NCBI RefSeq assembly: GCF_036370855.1
Contig: NC_088105.1
Coordinates: forward strand, 12,963,619-13,027,618
Reading direction: 5' to 3'
Source of the DNA: Dromaius novaehollandiae
Taxonomy: Eukaryota > Chordata > Aves > Casuariiformes > Dromaiidae
DNA length: 64,000 nucleotides
Below the pieces are notes generated by a model. The model did no database searches. It saw nothing but the letters and a program-made list of their open reading frames with translations, and was not told where the DNA came from. This document shows positions 12,001 to 25,187 of this stretch, one piece after another. The translations under genes and the position numbers were made by a program. Each line of letters begins with the position of its first letter. The first letter of the stretch is position 1.

Positions 12001-12617
12001 ACTAGACCCACTGTAAAGCCAAGCTGCCTCACTCCCGTTTCACACTGGAGTTGGGGGGTGTGTTCACAGCTTGCTGAGTACCACCTGGCTAGCATCTTCC
12101 TACTGCCAGGGGTGTATCTCAGGGTTACCTCAGCTTTCACCAACTTTAAATATGTTTGTGAGTGTGTGGAACCTATTATTTGCTGGGAGAAAATACAACT
12201 ATGGATGTCTAGTCTGCCAGTCCAGACCAGGCACCACCCCTGGCTGCCTGTGCTCCAGAGCTGTTACACAGGCTGGCCACTTTGATGGGTTCAGCTCTTT
12301 CATTAGCCAAAAGCAGTCAGGTCAGGTCTTGGAATCACATAATCTGTGTGTTCAGTGGGCCTTTTCCAAGCTAGCAAATTCTGATTCAGAACTTCTGTCT
12401 GTCATCATGACTCCACCAGCAGCAGCTGCAGGAACAGAGGCCATGGGGAGGTGAGGAACGCTGGTAAGTGGTGACTTATTTAAGCACCAAGTATTACAGA
12501 CCAGGTGAGCCACTGGCTATGAGTCCGCTCTGTCCCCAGGATTGCTGCCACAGGACCTGACCTAGTGTTCCTGAAGGTAACACATGCAAATGTTGCACTA
12601 TTTCTGTGCAAGAGGTT

Positions 12618-12623
12618 TTTATT
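12618..12623 (-). promoter_or_regulatory. AATAAA polyadenylation signal of PIGC
   Basis: TTTATT on the plus strand is AATAAA on the minus strand, about 113 bases past the PIGC stop codon. It implies a very short 3' UTR. A CT-rich run at about 12,698-12,725 lies between the stop codon and the signal. Confidence 0.65.
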
Positions 12624-12735
12624 AGGTAAAGCGTCCAGCTCTTCAGGAACTGTCTCTCAGAAAGCATCCTTCATATTGCTTACAGCAGAGGGTGGTCCCT
12701 TCCTCCCTCCCTCCCTCTTTTCCTCTGAGCTAGGC

Positions 12736-13629
12736 CTACATGAGGAACCTGGAGAGATCTTCCTTGATCTCAGCCTCATCCCATGGCCCGTGAATATTGT
12801 CCTTGAGCAGCTGAAGCCGAATGAGACAGTAGGGGCAGAGGCAGGAGATACAGAGCAGCAGCAAGGCAAAGAGAACGGCGCCCACGCTGGAAATGGTCAT
12901 CAGCCCCGCCAGTGCTGCCAGTGCAAAGAGTGTGGTGACCGCCACATAGCATCGGGGTGTCTGGGCTTTCAGCTTCTTCTGCAGCATGGGCCAGAGAGCA
13001 AAGATCTGCATGGCGAAGGTGACCATAACGAAGGCGTGGAGGGAGCGAGGCAGGCGGGATGCTAGGCACACAGAGGCAAAGATGGCCATGTTGAGTGACA
13101 GTGTGCTGGATACAATGGCAGCGTTAGCGCCGTAGTCAAAGAAGATGAGGTGGCCGAGAAGCATGAAAGCCGACATGGCGTAGATGGTGTCTGTGCTGAT
13201 CGACTCTGTCAGTGTCTTAAGCACTGGTGAAAAGCCATAGGTGAAGGCAATGAACACTAGTGTGCTCTTCAGGTCTGCCCACCATGTCCGCCCACTCTCC
13301 TGCCGCCCGACCCCAGCGTCAATGACGTTGAACAGGATGTAGCCAAGTAGGGAAGAGACCAGGCCTGCCCCAAAAAGCCCCTGTGGGCTCAGCATCCCAG
13401 CGTCCATGTACCACCAGGTAATGACGAAGACACAGACGCTGCATAGCTGCTGTGCCACTGCCCCCGACTCGAAGACCACAGCCCAGTACTGGTATTGGCG
13501 GGCATGGATGTTCTTCCGTAGCTCCTCCAGGAAACGCTGGTCCACATAGTTATCCGGGAAAGGCTGGCGCTCGTACAGCACCTTCTGCCAGTGCCTCCTG
13601 GGGCTCGTCTCCACCTGGGCACAGACCAT
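12736..13629 (-). CDS. PIGC: Phosphatidylinositol N-acetylglucosaminyltransferase subunit C
   Basis: The 297-residue protein equals human PIG-C in length and aligns along its whole length, for example [17 protein letters not shown] near the start, [15 protein letters not shown] in the middle and [17 protein letters not shown] at the end. PIG-C (yeast Gpi2 family) is a multipass ER-membrane subunit of the complex that transfers GlcNAc from UDP-GlcNAc to phosphatidylinositol, the first step of GPI-anchor synthesis. Hydrophobic segments are visible at about residues 51-73, 84-104, 122-138, 149-165, 169-191, 197-216, 227-247 and 248-271. The start at 13629 is chosen because it gives the conserved length; the frame stays open 46 codons further upstream to 13767, but that part has no counterpart in the human protein. 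The coding region is one uninterrupted exon, as in human. A possible 5' acceptor lies at about 13678 (minus-strand CTTATGCCTGCAG). No frameshift or missing segment is seen. Confidence 0.98.
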   Translation of the reverse strand: MVCAQVETSPRRHWQKVLYERQPFPDNYVDQRFLEELRKNIHARQYQYWAVVFESGAVAQQLCSVCVFVITWWYMDAGMLSPQGLFGAGLVSSLLGYILFNVIDAGVGRQESGRTWWADLKSTLVFIAFTYGFSPVLKTLTESISTDTIYAMSAFMLLGHLIFFDYGANAAIVSSTLSLNMAIFASVCLASRLPRSLHAFVMVTFAMQIFALWPMLQKKLKAQTPRCYVAVTTLFALAALAGLMTISSVGAVLFALLLLCISCLCPYCLIRLQLLKDNIHGPWDEAEIKEDLSRFLM

Positions 13630-14150
13630 TCTTCCGTCAGCGCTTGATCCGACTGCCTGCGCGTGAGCCTGGGAGTGCTGCAGGCATAAGACAGGGCTCC
13701 TGGGAACACCTGGGGCAGCAGCTTCGTGAGGTCCTGCTCCTCCTCCGGCTGGGGCCTCCTCCAGCAAGTAACCTGCAGCGCTGGACTCCTAGGAAGAGCA
13801 AGGTACTGGGTTACCCCCTGTTGCGAGGCGCAGAGAAGGGCTCTGTTGTAGTCTCTGCAGCTTCCCAATTCTGTCCTGGCTCTGCCCACGATTGCAAGGG
13901 AGCAGAGGAAAGGCCCAGGCTGTGGGACAGGTATCCCACAGCCTCCACATCTCCTCACAGCCTGCCCGAGTCGTGCAGGGCTAAATGGGGACCAGGAGGA
14001 GGAGGAGGTGGCTGGCGTGTGGCAGCAACCCAAGCAGCCCGGGCTGGGCGAGCCAGCCTGGGGCTAGTGTGGTTCCCTGCCACCACAGGGAGGGGGCAAC
14101 TCTCGAGACCCGGTTTTATCCCTGGGGCAGCCTGTTTGCACCGTGGGCGG
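13630..14150 (-). other. PIGC 5' region: UTR and presumed intron
   Basis: By analogy with human PIGC, whose coding exon follows non-coding 5' exon sequence, this stretch should hold the start of the coding exon's 5' UTR and an intron. The minus-strand acceptor-like sequence ending at about 13678 would make a 48-base leader on the coding exon. No other gene is recognised. Confidence 0.45.
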
Positions 14151-15060
14151 TGAAATCCCCATGGGAGAGGGCAAGGCCAGGCACCCCCGTCCCTGGTCCC
14201 TGTGTCACGTCGGAGGTGCGCGGTGCTCCCGCCCGGCGCCGCGCGGCTCTGCTGGGGGACGCGTCACAGACCCCCCCGGAGAGGGCGAGCGAGAGGAAGC
14301 GGGATCCTCTCCTCCTCCCTTTTCACCACTTTTTAGTTAACCCCTCCGCATGTCACTAGCCACTGAGGGTTTGGGGAGCTGGCGTGGATATTTGGATACT
14401 AAAGGCAAAGAGCGAGGTCCGGCTCCTACCAGCAGAGGCTTCGTGGGGGGGGAAGCTCGGAGACGCGGCGGCGGCAGCCAGCAACCGAGCCCTGCGGAAA
14501 CGCGGCTTGTTCCAGCGGCTGCCCCGCTGCTCGCGGGGGCCAGGGCTCGCGGTGGGGGAGGCACAGCCGGCCCCATCCGGGGGCCCCGCAGCCCTCCCTG
14601 CGCCGGGGAGGCCCGAGCAGCACCGGCCCCCAGACCCAGCCCGCGGCCCTGCCGTGCAAGCCAGGCCTGCCCGCTCGCTCGCCTGCCCGCTCGCCCACCC
14701 ACCTTCCCCGCGGCCCCTCCGCCCCGCGCCTCAGCCACCCACGCACCGAGGGCCTCGCGCCCGGCCGGGCCGCTCGCCGGCCGTCCCCGCGGCCTCCACC
14801 GCCACCGCCAGCGCTGGGCCCCGCCGGCATGGCGCAAGGGATGCCGGGGCCTCTCGGAGCTGCCATCTGCTGGCTCGGCGCGCCGGGCCCGGCACGGCCG
14901 CTCTCCGGCCGGCCCCGCACCCCACGTCCCGGCTGTGCCGCCCGCCCGCACCCCCGGCCGAGCAGGGCTGCAGGACCCCGGCGCTTACGTCCCTCTGAAA
15001 CGCGGAGTTAGCGCACGCAGGCACAGCGCAGAGGGATGCGTTTTTCAAGCACTTTTTAAA
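14150..15060 (-). promoter_or_regulatory. PIGC: CpG island, presumed PIGC promoter and first exon
   Basis: About 900 bases of very GC-rich, CpG-dense sequence lie 0.5-1.4 kb upstream of the PIGC start, the usual setting for a housekeeping promoter. A minus-strand donor-like site (GGGAC then GTAAGC, exon ending at about 14989) could end a non-coding first exon. The long Pro/Ala/Arg-rich open frames on both strands here are products of composition. Transcription start and the exact first exon cannot be read from sequence alone, and transcription in the other direction is possible. Confidence 0.6.
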
Positions 15061-15106
15061 GGCTGGGTTGAGGCACTGGGTCTGGATAAATGCAGCCAAA
15101 ACCACC

Positions 15107-15141
15107 TTTTTCTTTCTTTCTTTCTCCCCCCCCTCCCCCCC
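15107..15141. repeat. Pyrimidine tract (T/C-rich, then C-rich)
   Basis: About 35 bases consist only of T and C on the plus strand: a TTTC repeat followed by long C runs. It sits at the edge of the PIGC CpG island. Homopurine/homopyrimidine tracts of this kind can be length-polymorphic. Confidence 0.85.
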
Positions 15142-18100
15142 GAAGTGGGAAACCTGTTTGCATTGCCATGGTATAAAATCTAAACTATACAAACAAACAA
15201 ACAGGTAGTAACAAGGATGCAGAAATCCCCCATCATCCAAGCAAAATATTGTTGTTTATCCTGAAGTGACCTGTTTAAGAAAGTTGTTTTGCGAGAGCTG
15301 TTTGAGCATGCGAAGCTTTGCTTTGGGACACGGCAGTGCCATGCCCACGGCATCCTCCCACAGCTCCCTCCGAGTCTGCTGGGACGGCCCTTGAGCTGAG
15401 GATGGAGCTGTGCCAGCCTGGGCTGGGCAGCGCGGTCATTAATGGCTGGCAGGGGGTGAAGGCTCGCAGGGACGCTGAGTGCTTGGGGTATCTGGGCTGT
15501 GGAGCAGGGCTTCAGGAGATGGAGGGGTCAGGCAATGCAGCAGCAGGATAAAAATAACACAACACCTGTGGGAAGCATTGCACGTGAACCTCGCAGACTC
15601 GGCGATGCTCTGAGGCGAGCTCTGCCCCTCCTGAATAAGTGGAGCGCCGTGGAGCCTCGGCGCACTGCTCGGTACCTGCTGAGAGCTCAGCGTGGGGCCC
15701 TGCTGTGCTGGGGCAATAGTTTGTGACCTGGGACCTGCAGGTGGGACGGCCTGTGGCAGCAGAGACCTCACTTGCAGTGCGTGGAAGTGGCCACTAGGTC
15801 TCAGCCTCCGTCTGTCCTAAATCCTGCAGCCCCTGAGCTGGGGACCCGGCTGCCATTGCCCCCGAGGGCCAGGCAGAGCTGGGCAGAGCACAGGGCACCA
15901 GCGGGTCAGAGCCCTGGCAGAGGCTGTGCTCACACACTGGGGTGAAGGGCTGTTCCTGGGGACCCTGCTGCAGCCGCCGCTGAGCCACCCTGGAGTGGGC
16001 ACTGAGAAGGGTACGGCCGGTCTGTGGGACATTGGTTCTGGTCCACTTCTGTGGCTGGAGGGCAGGATCCCTTGGGCCCCAGCCCAGAGCGTTGGCTCAC
16101 TTGCACCTGCAAGCACTGCGTAGTTTGGAGACCTTTTCCTATGCCCTGTGTGATAGGGGCCCGTCCCTCCCCTGCTAGGCTGGGCTCACCCAGCAGTGCC
16201 ACCACACTGACACCTCCTTCCCAGTGCCTTGGCCCGGACCTGGGACCCTGATACCCGTGTGTGTCTGGCCTCGCTGCTCAGTGAGTGCCCCCAGCCTCCT
16301 GTGTCACAAGCCCCATTCCCCGTCCTGGCCCAGCGAGCTACCTGCTTTTCTGGCCAAACGAGGCTGCTCAGCGCCCACGTCCTGTGAATACACCCGTCTC
16401 TGTGGGTGTGATGCTGCAAGGCTCCAGCCACCTTTCACCAGCAGGTCATGGCTGTTTGCAGCTTGTTGGGTCCTTCCCAGCGCTCTGTGTCTGCAGACCC
16501 AGAGTGCCCTCTCAGCCTGTGTGTGGTGGGGAGAGAAGCAGGCACCAGGGGTATTCTTGCATGATGCCTCCATGTGGATTTAGTCACTGCCAATATTTAG
16601 ATGAGTTACAAACAGCAAGTGGGTCACCAGAAGCAGCACCGGTCGCACGCTCAGTGCATGTGTCTCGCCCTGCCACACCATACTCCCTGCGGTTGGCTCA
16701 GTAATTGGCTGTAGCCCATGTGGGGCTGGGGAATTTGGGCAACCCGCAGAGGCTCCAGGTTACAGCTGCCCTCTCACCGCAAGACCTCTGAAAGGGCAGC
16801 AGTCATTGCGGCATGCCCACCCACTCTGCTGCAGCTGTGAACCAGGGGGACGGCAGCCGATGGTCCCATGGCATGAGGTGCCCCTTCCCAAAAGCAGCAA
16901 GTGCAACAGGAGCAGCTCTGCTCAGGTCTGAATCGCAGTCTCCTTCCTAGGCCACAGTGAGGTGCTTGTTGCAGAGGAACTGCTTACTTTGGCCTCCAGT
17001 AAGGCCATGATCTAGGACCTGAGAGGCCTCAGACTGGGGTAGAGCAGCCCTGAACACTGCCCTGTTTGTACTCCAGGAAAGGCGCTTTCATGGCTGTCCT
17101 GTTGTGGCTGCCATGTGTTAGGAGCAGATGAAAGAGCTGATGGTTTTTTTTTCCTTTCCACACTTCACGCAGTTCATTCCTCTTGGGTACGAGCCACAGT
17201 CAGCCTGCTCCTTCCATGGAGGACTCTCCAAACAGAGGAGGACGTCAGGGATCCCGCTGTACCCCCACCTTTCCTCCAGAGAAGTGCAGAGCAGCAGGTA
17301 ACCCATCCACTGCAAATGTACCTTCCGCAGGGGAGCCTTCGGGTGGGTCACCCCATGATCGTGCCTAAAAAGTGCCACTTTCTGGCTCCTGGCCTAGCCA
17401 CGTGTCTTTGCCCTTGCTCTGCAGAGCAGGCGTGAAAGCAGTGTCAAGGCCAGTTCTGTGTCCACCCTAGCAGATGTGACGGAGACTTTCCCTATGCACG
17501 CGGGCATGCGGTGGTGTGCTGCTGACCCCATCAGGGTGTCCTAGCCCATGCTCTTCCTGCTGGGCCGCGTTCCCAGCTTCCTCGGCTGGGGACACAGTGC
17601 TGTGCCTTGCTGCAGAGAGGCGGCCACCTGCGTGGCGACGTGGGGCCGTCGCTGCCCAAATCAGACAAGACAGCTGTGATTCCTGCTCACCCCAGTACTG
17701 CCCCTTCTCCTCCCCTGGGCGTTCACAGGCAGGAGCTGTCGCTTACCCAGTGCTCCCGCAGAACAAAGCTGAACTAAGTTTTAACTATGCTGGTTAAAAG
17801 CCCGCAGTCCTCTTGCTTTGTACATGGCCGTGCGTGTCTGTATGCCTCCGTGCACACAAGCTTGTGTCCACAGGGAAGGGAAGTGCAGCTAGCTCCTACA
17901 GTCATTGCCATCACCTTGAAGCCCAGCTCCCAGAGCCCAGGGATTACAGAGCTGGGATTTAATTTTGAAATAATTTTTTTTCTCTCAAAGTTGCAGAGAA
18001 AAGCTGTGGTGCATAAGAGAAAAGCTCAGAGCCTGGAAGGAGGGGCAGCTCACCCCTTCTTGCAAAACAAACTACTATGGTTTTAATCTCAACTGGTGCA

Positions 18101-21100
18101 TGCTTGCACTGTTTGGAGAGGGCATTACCAAAATCTTACGGGTTACCTATAATAGGCAGTTTGTAACTTCCCTGTAAAAAGCAGTGCATTCACCAGGACT
18201 ATTTTTGGTGGAGGGACACATACAGGGACATTCAGTAAAGAGGAAAGCCCTCCACTCCATGAGATGGAAATCTGTTTTGTTAAAGCAAGTTATACTGGGA
18301 TTCAGTCCTGCTTCAGCTGACATCAAGTTTTATGGTCAAGAAAATGGTACCAGAGTTGGTCCCTTTGTCCTGGGGTCAGCACAGCTCACCTTCAGCTGCA
18401 TATGTCACCCTCGCATGTCTGGGACGAGCTCTGGCCCAGGCTACAGACGTAAACAACAGCGTTGCCCCAGACCTGCTCCCCTGCTCTTAATGCACCCAAG
18501 CTCCCAGGGACACCCAGAGCCAGTCTTGAACTTTGCAACTCTGGTTGTTTCTCCTGGCATACAACTATTTTGCCTTTTTAATTGCAGCTTTCTGGCCATC
18601 AGTTCTCCAGAGCAGATCCATGCCTAGGAGGATAGTTTTGGCCAACCCTGTGCTTGGACATGAAGTAACACTGCAGCTACCCTCAGGAGCCCTCGCAGCC
18701 CCTGGGCACAAGGCAAGACAGTGCTCTGCTCTTGCCATCCTCCCCAAGCCCACTGGCCTTCCCTCTGTCAGAGGCCCAGGCCAGGCCCCAGCCCTGTGTA
18801 GCTGGAGGAGGGGTCATGTGGCCCCCCCACGTGTCAGCTCTCAGTCAGGCCTCCAAGCCCAACCCAGCCCCACCGTCCTGACACTGCTTTCTCCTTGCAT
18901 TTGAGGCTTTCATCTCTCCACCCCAACATCCCTGGAGCCCCTGCTGTTGTCTGCAATGCGTGCATCATAGCAGGTTTGGTTTGACTTATTTCTGGGCTCT
19001 TATACCGAAGCAAGATGCTCTGGGGACTGGGAGTAATGGGCTGGGGCTGGGGCACTTTATGCTGTCAAGATGTGGTCAAGTCTGTCAGGAAACCTTATCC
19101 AGTAGAGGGGCTAGGAGAGAGAGGCAAGAGGTGCCTCTCATGCCCTTTGAAATTCCCTCTGTCTGTTGCTGGGTGTTAAAGTCCCACTCAGATGTAAGGA
19201 GATGTGAGAGACAGCTGCCGTTTTGCAACACACAGCATCCTCAGGCAATGCCAGGCAATGCCAGCTGTGGTGACCACAGAGCAAAGCTCCCCCGGGAGGT
19301 GTTTGTGCAGCACTTATAGGTCCCCTGACTGTATGCACAGCCCCAGCGCGGTTGCACGAGGGGCTCATCCAGCCCAAGCAGCTCCTGGCTTTGCACGCTT
19401 GAGGCAGCACCAACCCAATGCTGAGACTCGCTGGGCTTGGCGCCTGCTCAACGCTTTGGAAAGCCAAACAGAGAGACTCTGGAGCAGAGCTGCTGCCTCT
19501 GCTGCTGGGAGATGCTAGTCCGGCTGCTGTCTGAGAGCTGGCTGTGACTCATGTCCCTCTCTGGGACTGTGTCCACACAGGATGGGACTGTGTGTGCTCT
19601 CTACTGTGGTGCACATGTACCGCCCAAAGTCTAAAGGGCAACTCAGCCCTTCCCAGGTGGCCCAGACTTTGCCTGCAGGGGAGTGATTCACCTGTCTGCC
19701 TGACAGCCCTGTCCCTATCAGGACCAGCCAGGTCACCGTCCGTCCCTGCTGCTCGGAGGGAAACACATGCTGTGGAGTCAACCTTGGACCCTCGTGGTGC
19801 CACGTGGGCTATGGAGCTGTGTTGGCAGGAATGGCAGAGCAGCTGGGAGATTCCCATCGTGCCCTACCTAGGCCCCTGAGCAGTAGACTAAGGTCAAGGA
19901 TGCAAAATCCCCTTGGGAGTGTCTTAATTCCTGCTTTCAGTTTCATGCAACAAGGTCTCTCCTATCAGCTGCAGATAAATCAGACGGCAGCAGGGGTGTT
20001 TGGACAGCAGACTGGATCAGCCCTCCATGATACAGGAAAATACTTGCCTATATGGTCTCCTTCTGCTGAGGACTGGGAACTTTCCATAAGCCTTCTGCTC
20101 CCATAGGCAGTAGCTCCAGCCCCTCTGTGTGATGAGGCTCTTGAGGGCGGGCAGGCAGGCAGGAAGCAAGGTTGGGGGGTGCTGGCCTGGGTGGTATCAG
20201 AGGGGTCTGAATCAGTGGGATATCTAAAGGACAGAAGTCAGGACCACCTGTGTTGGTTTGAGCCCCCTTCCAGCATGAAGGGGCAAATGCACACAAAGTG
20301 ATACGCAGACTTGGGCAGACTCGGTGGGGGTAGCCTGCCTGTCCCAGCTCAGAAAGACGGGAGCAAAGGCCTGTGTGTCCTAGGCCCTTTTCTCCCCCAT
20401 GCCCACCCTCTTCCCCTGCTCTGGTGCCCACAGCAGCAGATAATTTATGCTTCCCTTTCTCAGAGGGGTTTTGCACCAGATGGCCATGCTTCCCAGCACC
20501 ACTGTTTGTTCCTACACCGTGAACCTGCTGAGAGTCCTCCACCTTGCTCTACACCCTGGAGAATGCTGGGACCAGGAGGCACCACTGCAGTGAAAGCGCA
20601 CCAGGAAACACCATTTGCAGGGCCACATGCTGTACCCAACCTGGGACACTTGGGCTGCAGGTACCTTCCACACCACTCTCTCCTGTGCGGTTCATGTTTC
20701 CACATTATAGCACTGAATGGGCTGAGCTGCTGTCTGACCCTACCCCCAAACCCCAGCTTCTCTACAGTGTCTGGACTCCCCCTTACAGTCCTATGGGGCC
20801 TCTTTTTGCCCTCTTGCTGCCTTTATGGCCAGGCTAGGGGCCCTCTCCTTTTGCTGCCAGGACCCTAGGTAGATGGTTATTAGCACCATGTGGAGCAATC
20901 ATGGTGTTGCCTAAATCCCCAGCTCGGAGTGAAGAACCCAGGGCCAGACCACTTCCCCACTCAGCCCACCAGCCTGTGGTTCAACTCCCTTTTGAGCTAA
21001 TCGGCTGTCTCGGCAGCTTGCTGCAGTGTTGCACAAGAGACCTGGGGCTGAGCTGTTTGCCCTACAGGAGCCAGGAACCCCAGCAAGGAAGTGCTGTTCC

Positions 21101-24100
21101 CCCTTTGCTGGATCTCGCACCTCCAGAGAGGCTGTAGGAAACCTGGAGTCCCCTTTCTAGCCATGGACATGCTGGTAATTTGGGACATGTCACTGTCCCA
21201 GGCTTCATTTTCCCCTTCCAGAAAAGGAAGGTCCCTATTCCCACCTTCCCGTGAAGCTGCAGGGATCTGCAGCTGCAGAGCTCTGTATGGGGCAGCACTG
21301 GTGTCCAGGCAGAGTCGCTGAGGCATTACTGCATGTGGGCTCTCCCATGCTGAGGTGTCAGGGTCTCTCCCATTTACTGGAGCTTTCTGGGAAGAAAGGA
21401 GTGAATCTCAGGAGAAAACCCAGCAAGCAATCGTACAGCCACTGAGCACGGCAGCTGTGCCACATGACTGGGAATTTGTTGACAGAAGAGGGTATTTTCT
21501 CAGCAGAGCAGCCCAGGGTGGATGTTCTTACCTAAGCCGGGATTGCTGCAGGCAGCTGGCCGGAGTATTTGCTGGAGGGTGTCCTGTCCCAGGTGACTGC
21601 CCAAACCATCAGGCTTTGGCTGCTTTGGCTGGGACCCATTCAGGATATCCTGTTTGAACAGCTCCACTTCGCACCCACATTCAGCCGTTGCCTGGGCCAG
21701 TCTTTGCATAAGGGGATGGCCGGGGTGGCACAGTGGGGGCTTGAAGGAGGGACTTGGCCACGAATTGGCAGTGATGTCCTGCATGAACTTGCTGCCTCTG
21801 CCAAATGACTGTGGGCATCTCTGTTTTCCCTTTCATGCCTCTGTTTATAAAAAGGGGGTTTTGAGGCTGACCTGCCTCGCAGAGTGCTTTGAGATCCACT
21901 GCTGAAATGCAGATGCTAGGAGCTAGATGTCATGTTACTGCATACCCTGTATGCGTCAATGACCTCCTGTTTGCTTGGTAGACCCCTGTCTTTTGCAAAA
22001 GACCCCACTATGGATCCGTTTAATTTTTGTGGGTCTTTGACTTTTTAATATGCTGCTAAAACTGTTTGGAAGTAACACTGGAAGAGGTGACAGGCTGAGA
22101 TTTAAATAGCTGTGACTGATCTAGGCCTCAGTTGGAGAAATTTGAATTTCGAAGTATTCAGGGCACTGCACCCCCTTCTGCCAGTGCACGCAAACCGCAG
22201 TCTCATGGGTTGCTTCAAAATACATCTGCTTGTTCTCAGACTGGGATGATTGAGTGTGAACTGACATTTGTGCCACAAACAACTAGGCTTCAAAATAACT
22301 AAACAATAACTAAACAACACCCTGCTTAGGGTATTTGCACTGCCAGTTCTCAGAGGGACATACAGACTGGTTCCACGGTGCAAGGTGCTGCACAAGGACA
22401 AAGGACAGTGGCTGCCCCGAAGAATAATGATGCAGAATTTGTAAAATGATACAGTTCACATCTCTTCCGACCCAAAATGCTGCTGTGAAGCCTCCTGAGG
22501 GGCTGTCAGCAGAAAGGCACTGCCCTCAGGCTGGACACATAACAGGCGCTGGTGTGCACCGCTGTAACGACAGCAGGAAACCGTGTGGTCCTGGGAAACC
22601 ATCAGGCCCTGTGTGCACACCACACTGGCTTCTTGTTTGTGCAAGAGTGGTTGTGTAATGTAACATTTCTGGCTGGCACAAACTGCCCCAAAGAAATTGG
22701 GGCCTTGCTGGGACCTGCGGGGATCAGTGAAGCGTTCGGGCCTGGAGATTGATGCCGTTTCTCTGATTCATCTCTGCATTTCTCCTACATCTGGCCCATG
22801 TTGGCCCGCAAGGGACCAGGCTGCCCAGGGCAGGAGGGGCTGCACAGAGGCCATCCCTGTGTGCACTGGGCCTTGGGTACCGACTCGTGAGCGACTTGCC
22901 CGCAGCATGCTTTTGAGGGGGGATTACAACCTCCCCAGCTCGACGGTAGCTCCAATTGTGAAGGCAGCGGAGAGGAGAACCAGGAGCCTTTGAGAGTGCG
23001 GGGTCAGCTGAGCCCTTGGCAGGGCCCTTGTTTGGGGCACCATGATGGAGGGAGAGCTGAGTCTTGGCACATGGCTCCTGGCTTTGCCCTCTCCTCTCTC
23101 CCATGCATGGTCACATTGTCCTTAGTGCCTTCCCAGCACCCGGCCTGTGCCCCAGCGCGCACGGCCAGCCACCCCTGCTCTTACGGGGGTGTCCCCAGCC
23201 GGCGCAGCAAGCCGGGGGGGTTCACAGTCTCCTCTGCTTCTCTTCCAGCTGCTCCATGGCAGCCCTGGCCGTACCCTGGTCTGCACCCACTCCCACACGC
23301 TGCGCCCAGATCCTGTTCCCGCTGCAGCCAGCGGTGAGGAGGGTGCGGGAGCACCCAGCGGCTCTGCGCCCCCAACACTAGACCTGAAGTTAATGGACCC
23401 AAGCGATCCCTAGCGTGAGTGACACCTGGGGCTGTGGGCTCAGCCCTGAAAGCATTAAGGAAATAAATCCTGTCTGTGCTGTGCATGTTCCCAGCGGTGT
23501 CCCTCTACAGCACTCGTCACCTCCATCACCAGGGTGCCACATCCCCAAGTCTCTCTTATCAGGGCCACTGGGTGTCACCTTTGGTGCTGTATGAGGGTGT
23601 CTGAGCCACAGTGGCCATAGCAGCACTGCTCTGCTTCACCCAGCCCTGCTGCCCTCAGGAGCCAGACTGTCGCCAAACTCTAGGCAAAAATGCAAGTCTG
23701 AATGCCGAGACGAGCTTTGCAGGTTGCCCCGTGGTGCAGGCTCCTTCCTCCTCACCATTGGTTTGCAATGAGAGGCGCATATGCTTCTGCAGACGAGGGT
23801 TGCTCCCGCTTTTCTGGGTTGCTGCTGAGGTCTGTTGCGGAGCTGAGTCAGCCATGGGCAGGTTTTGCTGGCTGTGGGGGCCTGGGGCAGCGGGAGCGAC
23901 AGAGCTGCCTGTGAGTGCAGCTATTCACGCTGGGGCTGCGTTTCTGTGACAACTGATCCCCGAGCTTTTCCCTCTGACCCTGGATCTGAAACCTCCCTTT
24001 GCAGGAATGTTTTCGGGGAGGGGGGAAGGCTGGCACAGCTCCAGCTGCCGAATTTTTCCATGACCAGACAGTGTCTCCTGCCTTAAATGGCCCCAAAGCA

Positions 24101-25187
24101 TTTGCTGCTTCTGCTCTCCTGCAATCACCTATTTAAGGATTTTCTGGATCCAGTCCCCAGCCGGGTTTGCAGAGAGCCAGGCAATACCAGCCCAGCACTC
24201 TTAAACCTGCTTAGGCTCTGAGCAGCCCTACAACAGCCGTCAGAGCAAACCAGGCTGAGAACTGACTGCCTCGCAGCTGAGCTGAGCCCAGTGGGAAGAC
24301 GCGGGAGCACGTGGGGCTGGTTGTTGCAGGGGTCTCCCCGCACCAGTGTGCCTGGGTGAGCAGGGGGCAGGTTCATGGCAGTGCTGCAGGCAGCCTGCCT
24401 GAGCAGCCCAGCCCCCTAACGCCTTCATGTGAGCTTCTGATTTCCTCCACACTTGTCCTCCTGTGTTTGCTTTTCCTAAAAAGAACAGGCAGACCCAATT
24501 AGCACTGGTCCAGCTCTCCCGATCAGCTCCTTTGCCCGTGCTGGTGGGCCGAGTTTCCTCGATCCAGCTCTGCATCCTGCTCCTGGAAGTACCTGGGTCA
24601 CCACCAAAATGTGAAGCCTGTGGTGGCATCTCCTGTGCAGAGGCAAGCCCATGCCAAGGAGAGATGCACGCTCCCGGGCTCACTCGTGTACAGGTATTGT
24701 GTAGGTGAGCTGGCCTCACTGGCCAGACCCAGCTGAAGTCACCCTGACCCCCATGACCTCCTGCCCCTCCACAGCATTTTCTATCACCTGGGAAACCTCT
24801 CTGGATGCTTGGGTGAGGGATGCTCTGGCCCAATATCAGATCAGTGGTGGCCCTGCTGGCCCTCGACACGTGCCGTAGTGCTGGTTTGCATTGGGGGGCG
24901 CACCCACGGCAGGGAGCATGCTGCGATCCCCGTGGGTCTCCACCCTGAGGCCTGAATGTGAGAGTGCTGGCTGGCAAGGTTGTCACCTGTTTCAGCGTCC
25001 AAGCTTGCTGTCCCAAGCAAGTTATCTCCAGAGGATGAGGGTGCCTACAAAGAGGTCATTGCCTACTGCCATAACTGAGAGAAGGCTGTGCCAGTTTTGG
25101 ACCCTCACTCACACAGTGTCACCTGACCCACCATATGGAGAGGAGCCCACCCAGGGATGCAAGCCAGGGCCTTGCTGCATGCCTTCC

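Larger units (their letters stand above)
3121..12590. other. Non-coding interval between DNM3 and PIGC 3' ends
   Basis: About 9.5 kb between two genes that face each other tail to tail. No exon with a recognisable protein, no RNA gene and no intact mobile element is seen. Open frames of up to about 170 codons occur in the GC-richer part (9-12 kb) but have no recognisable domain and overlap on both strands, as expected of composition-driven frames. Only small tandem duplications stand out, listed separately. Confidence 0.6.

Noticed and set aside
9192-12285. Several open frames of 120-181 codons
   Set aside because: No recognisable domain, overlapping on opposite strands, no splice or poly(A) context that would form a gene.
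14337-15240. Long open frames on both strands in the PIGC CpG island (up to 277 codons)
   Set aside because: Low-complexity Pro/Ala/Arg-rich translations, open on both strands simultaneously, with no domain. Explained by composition.
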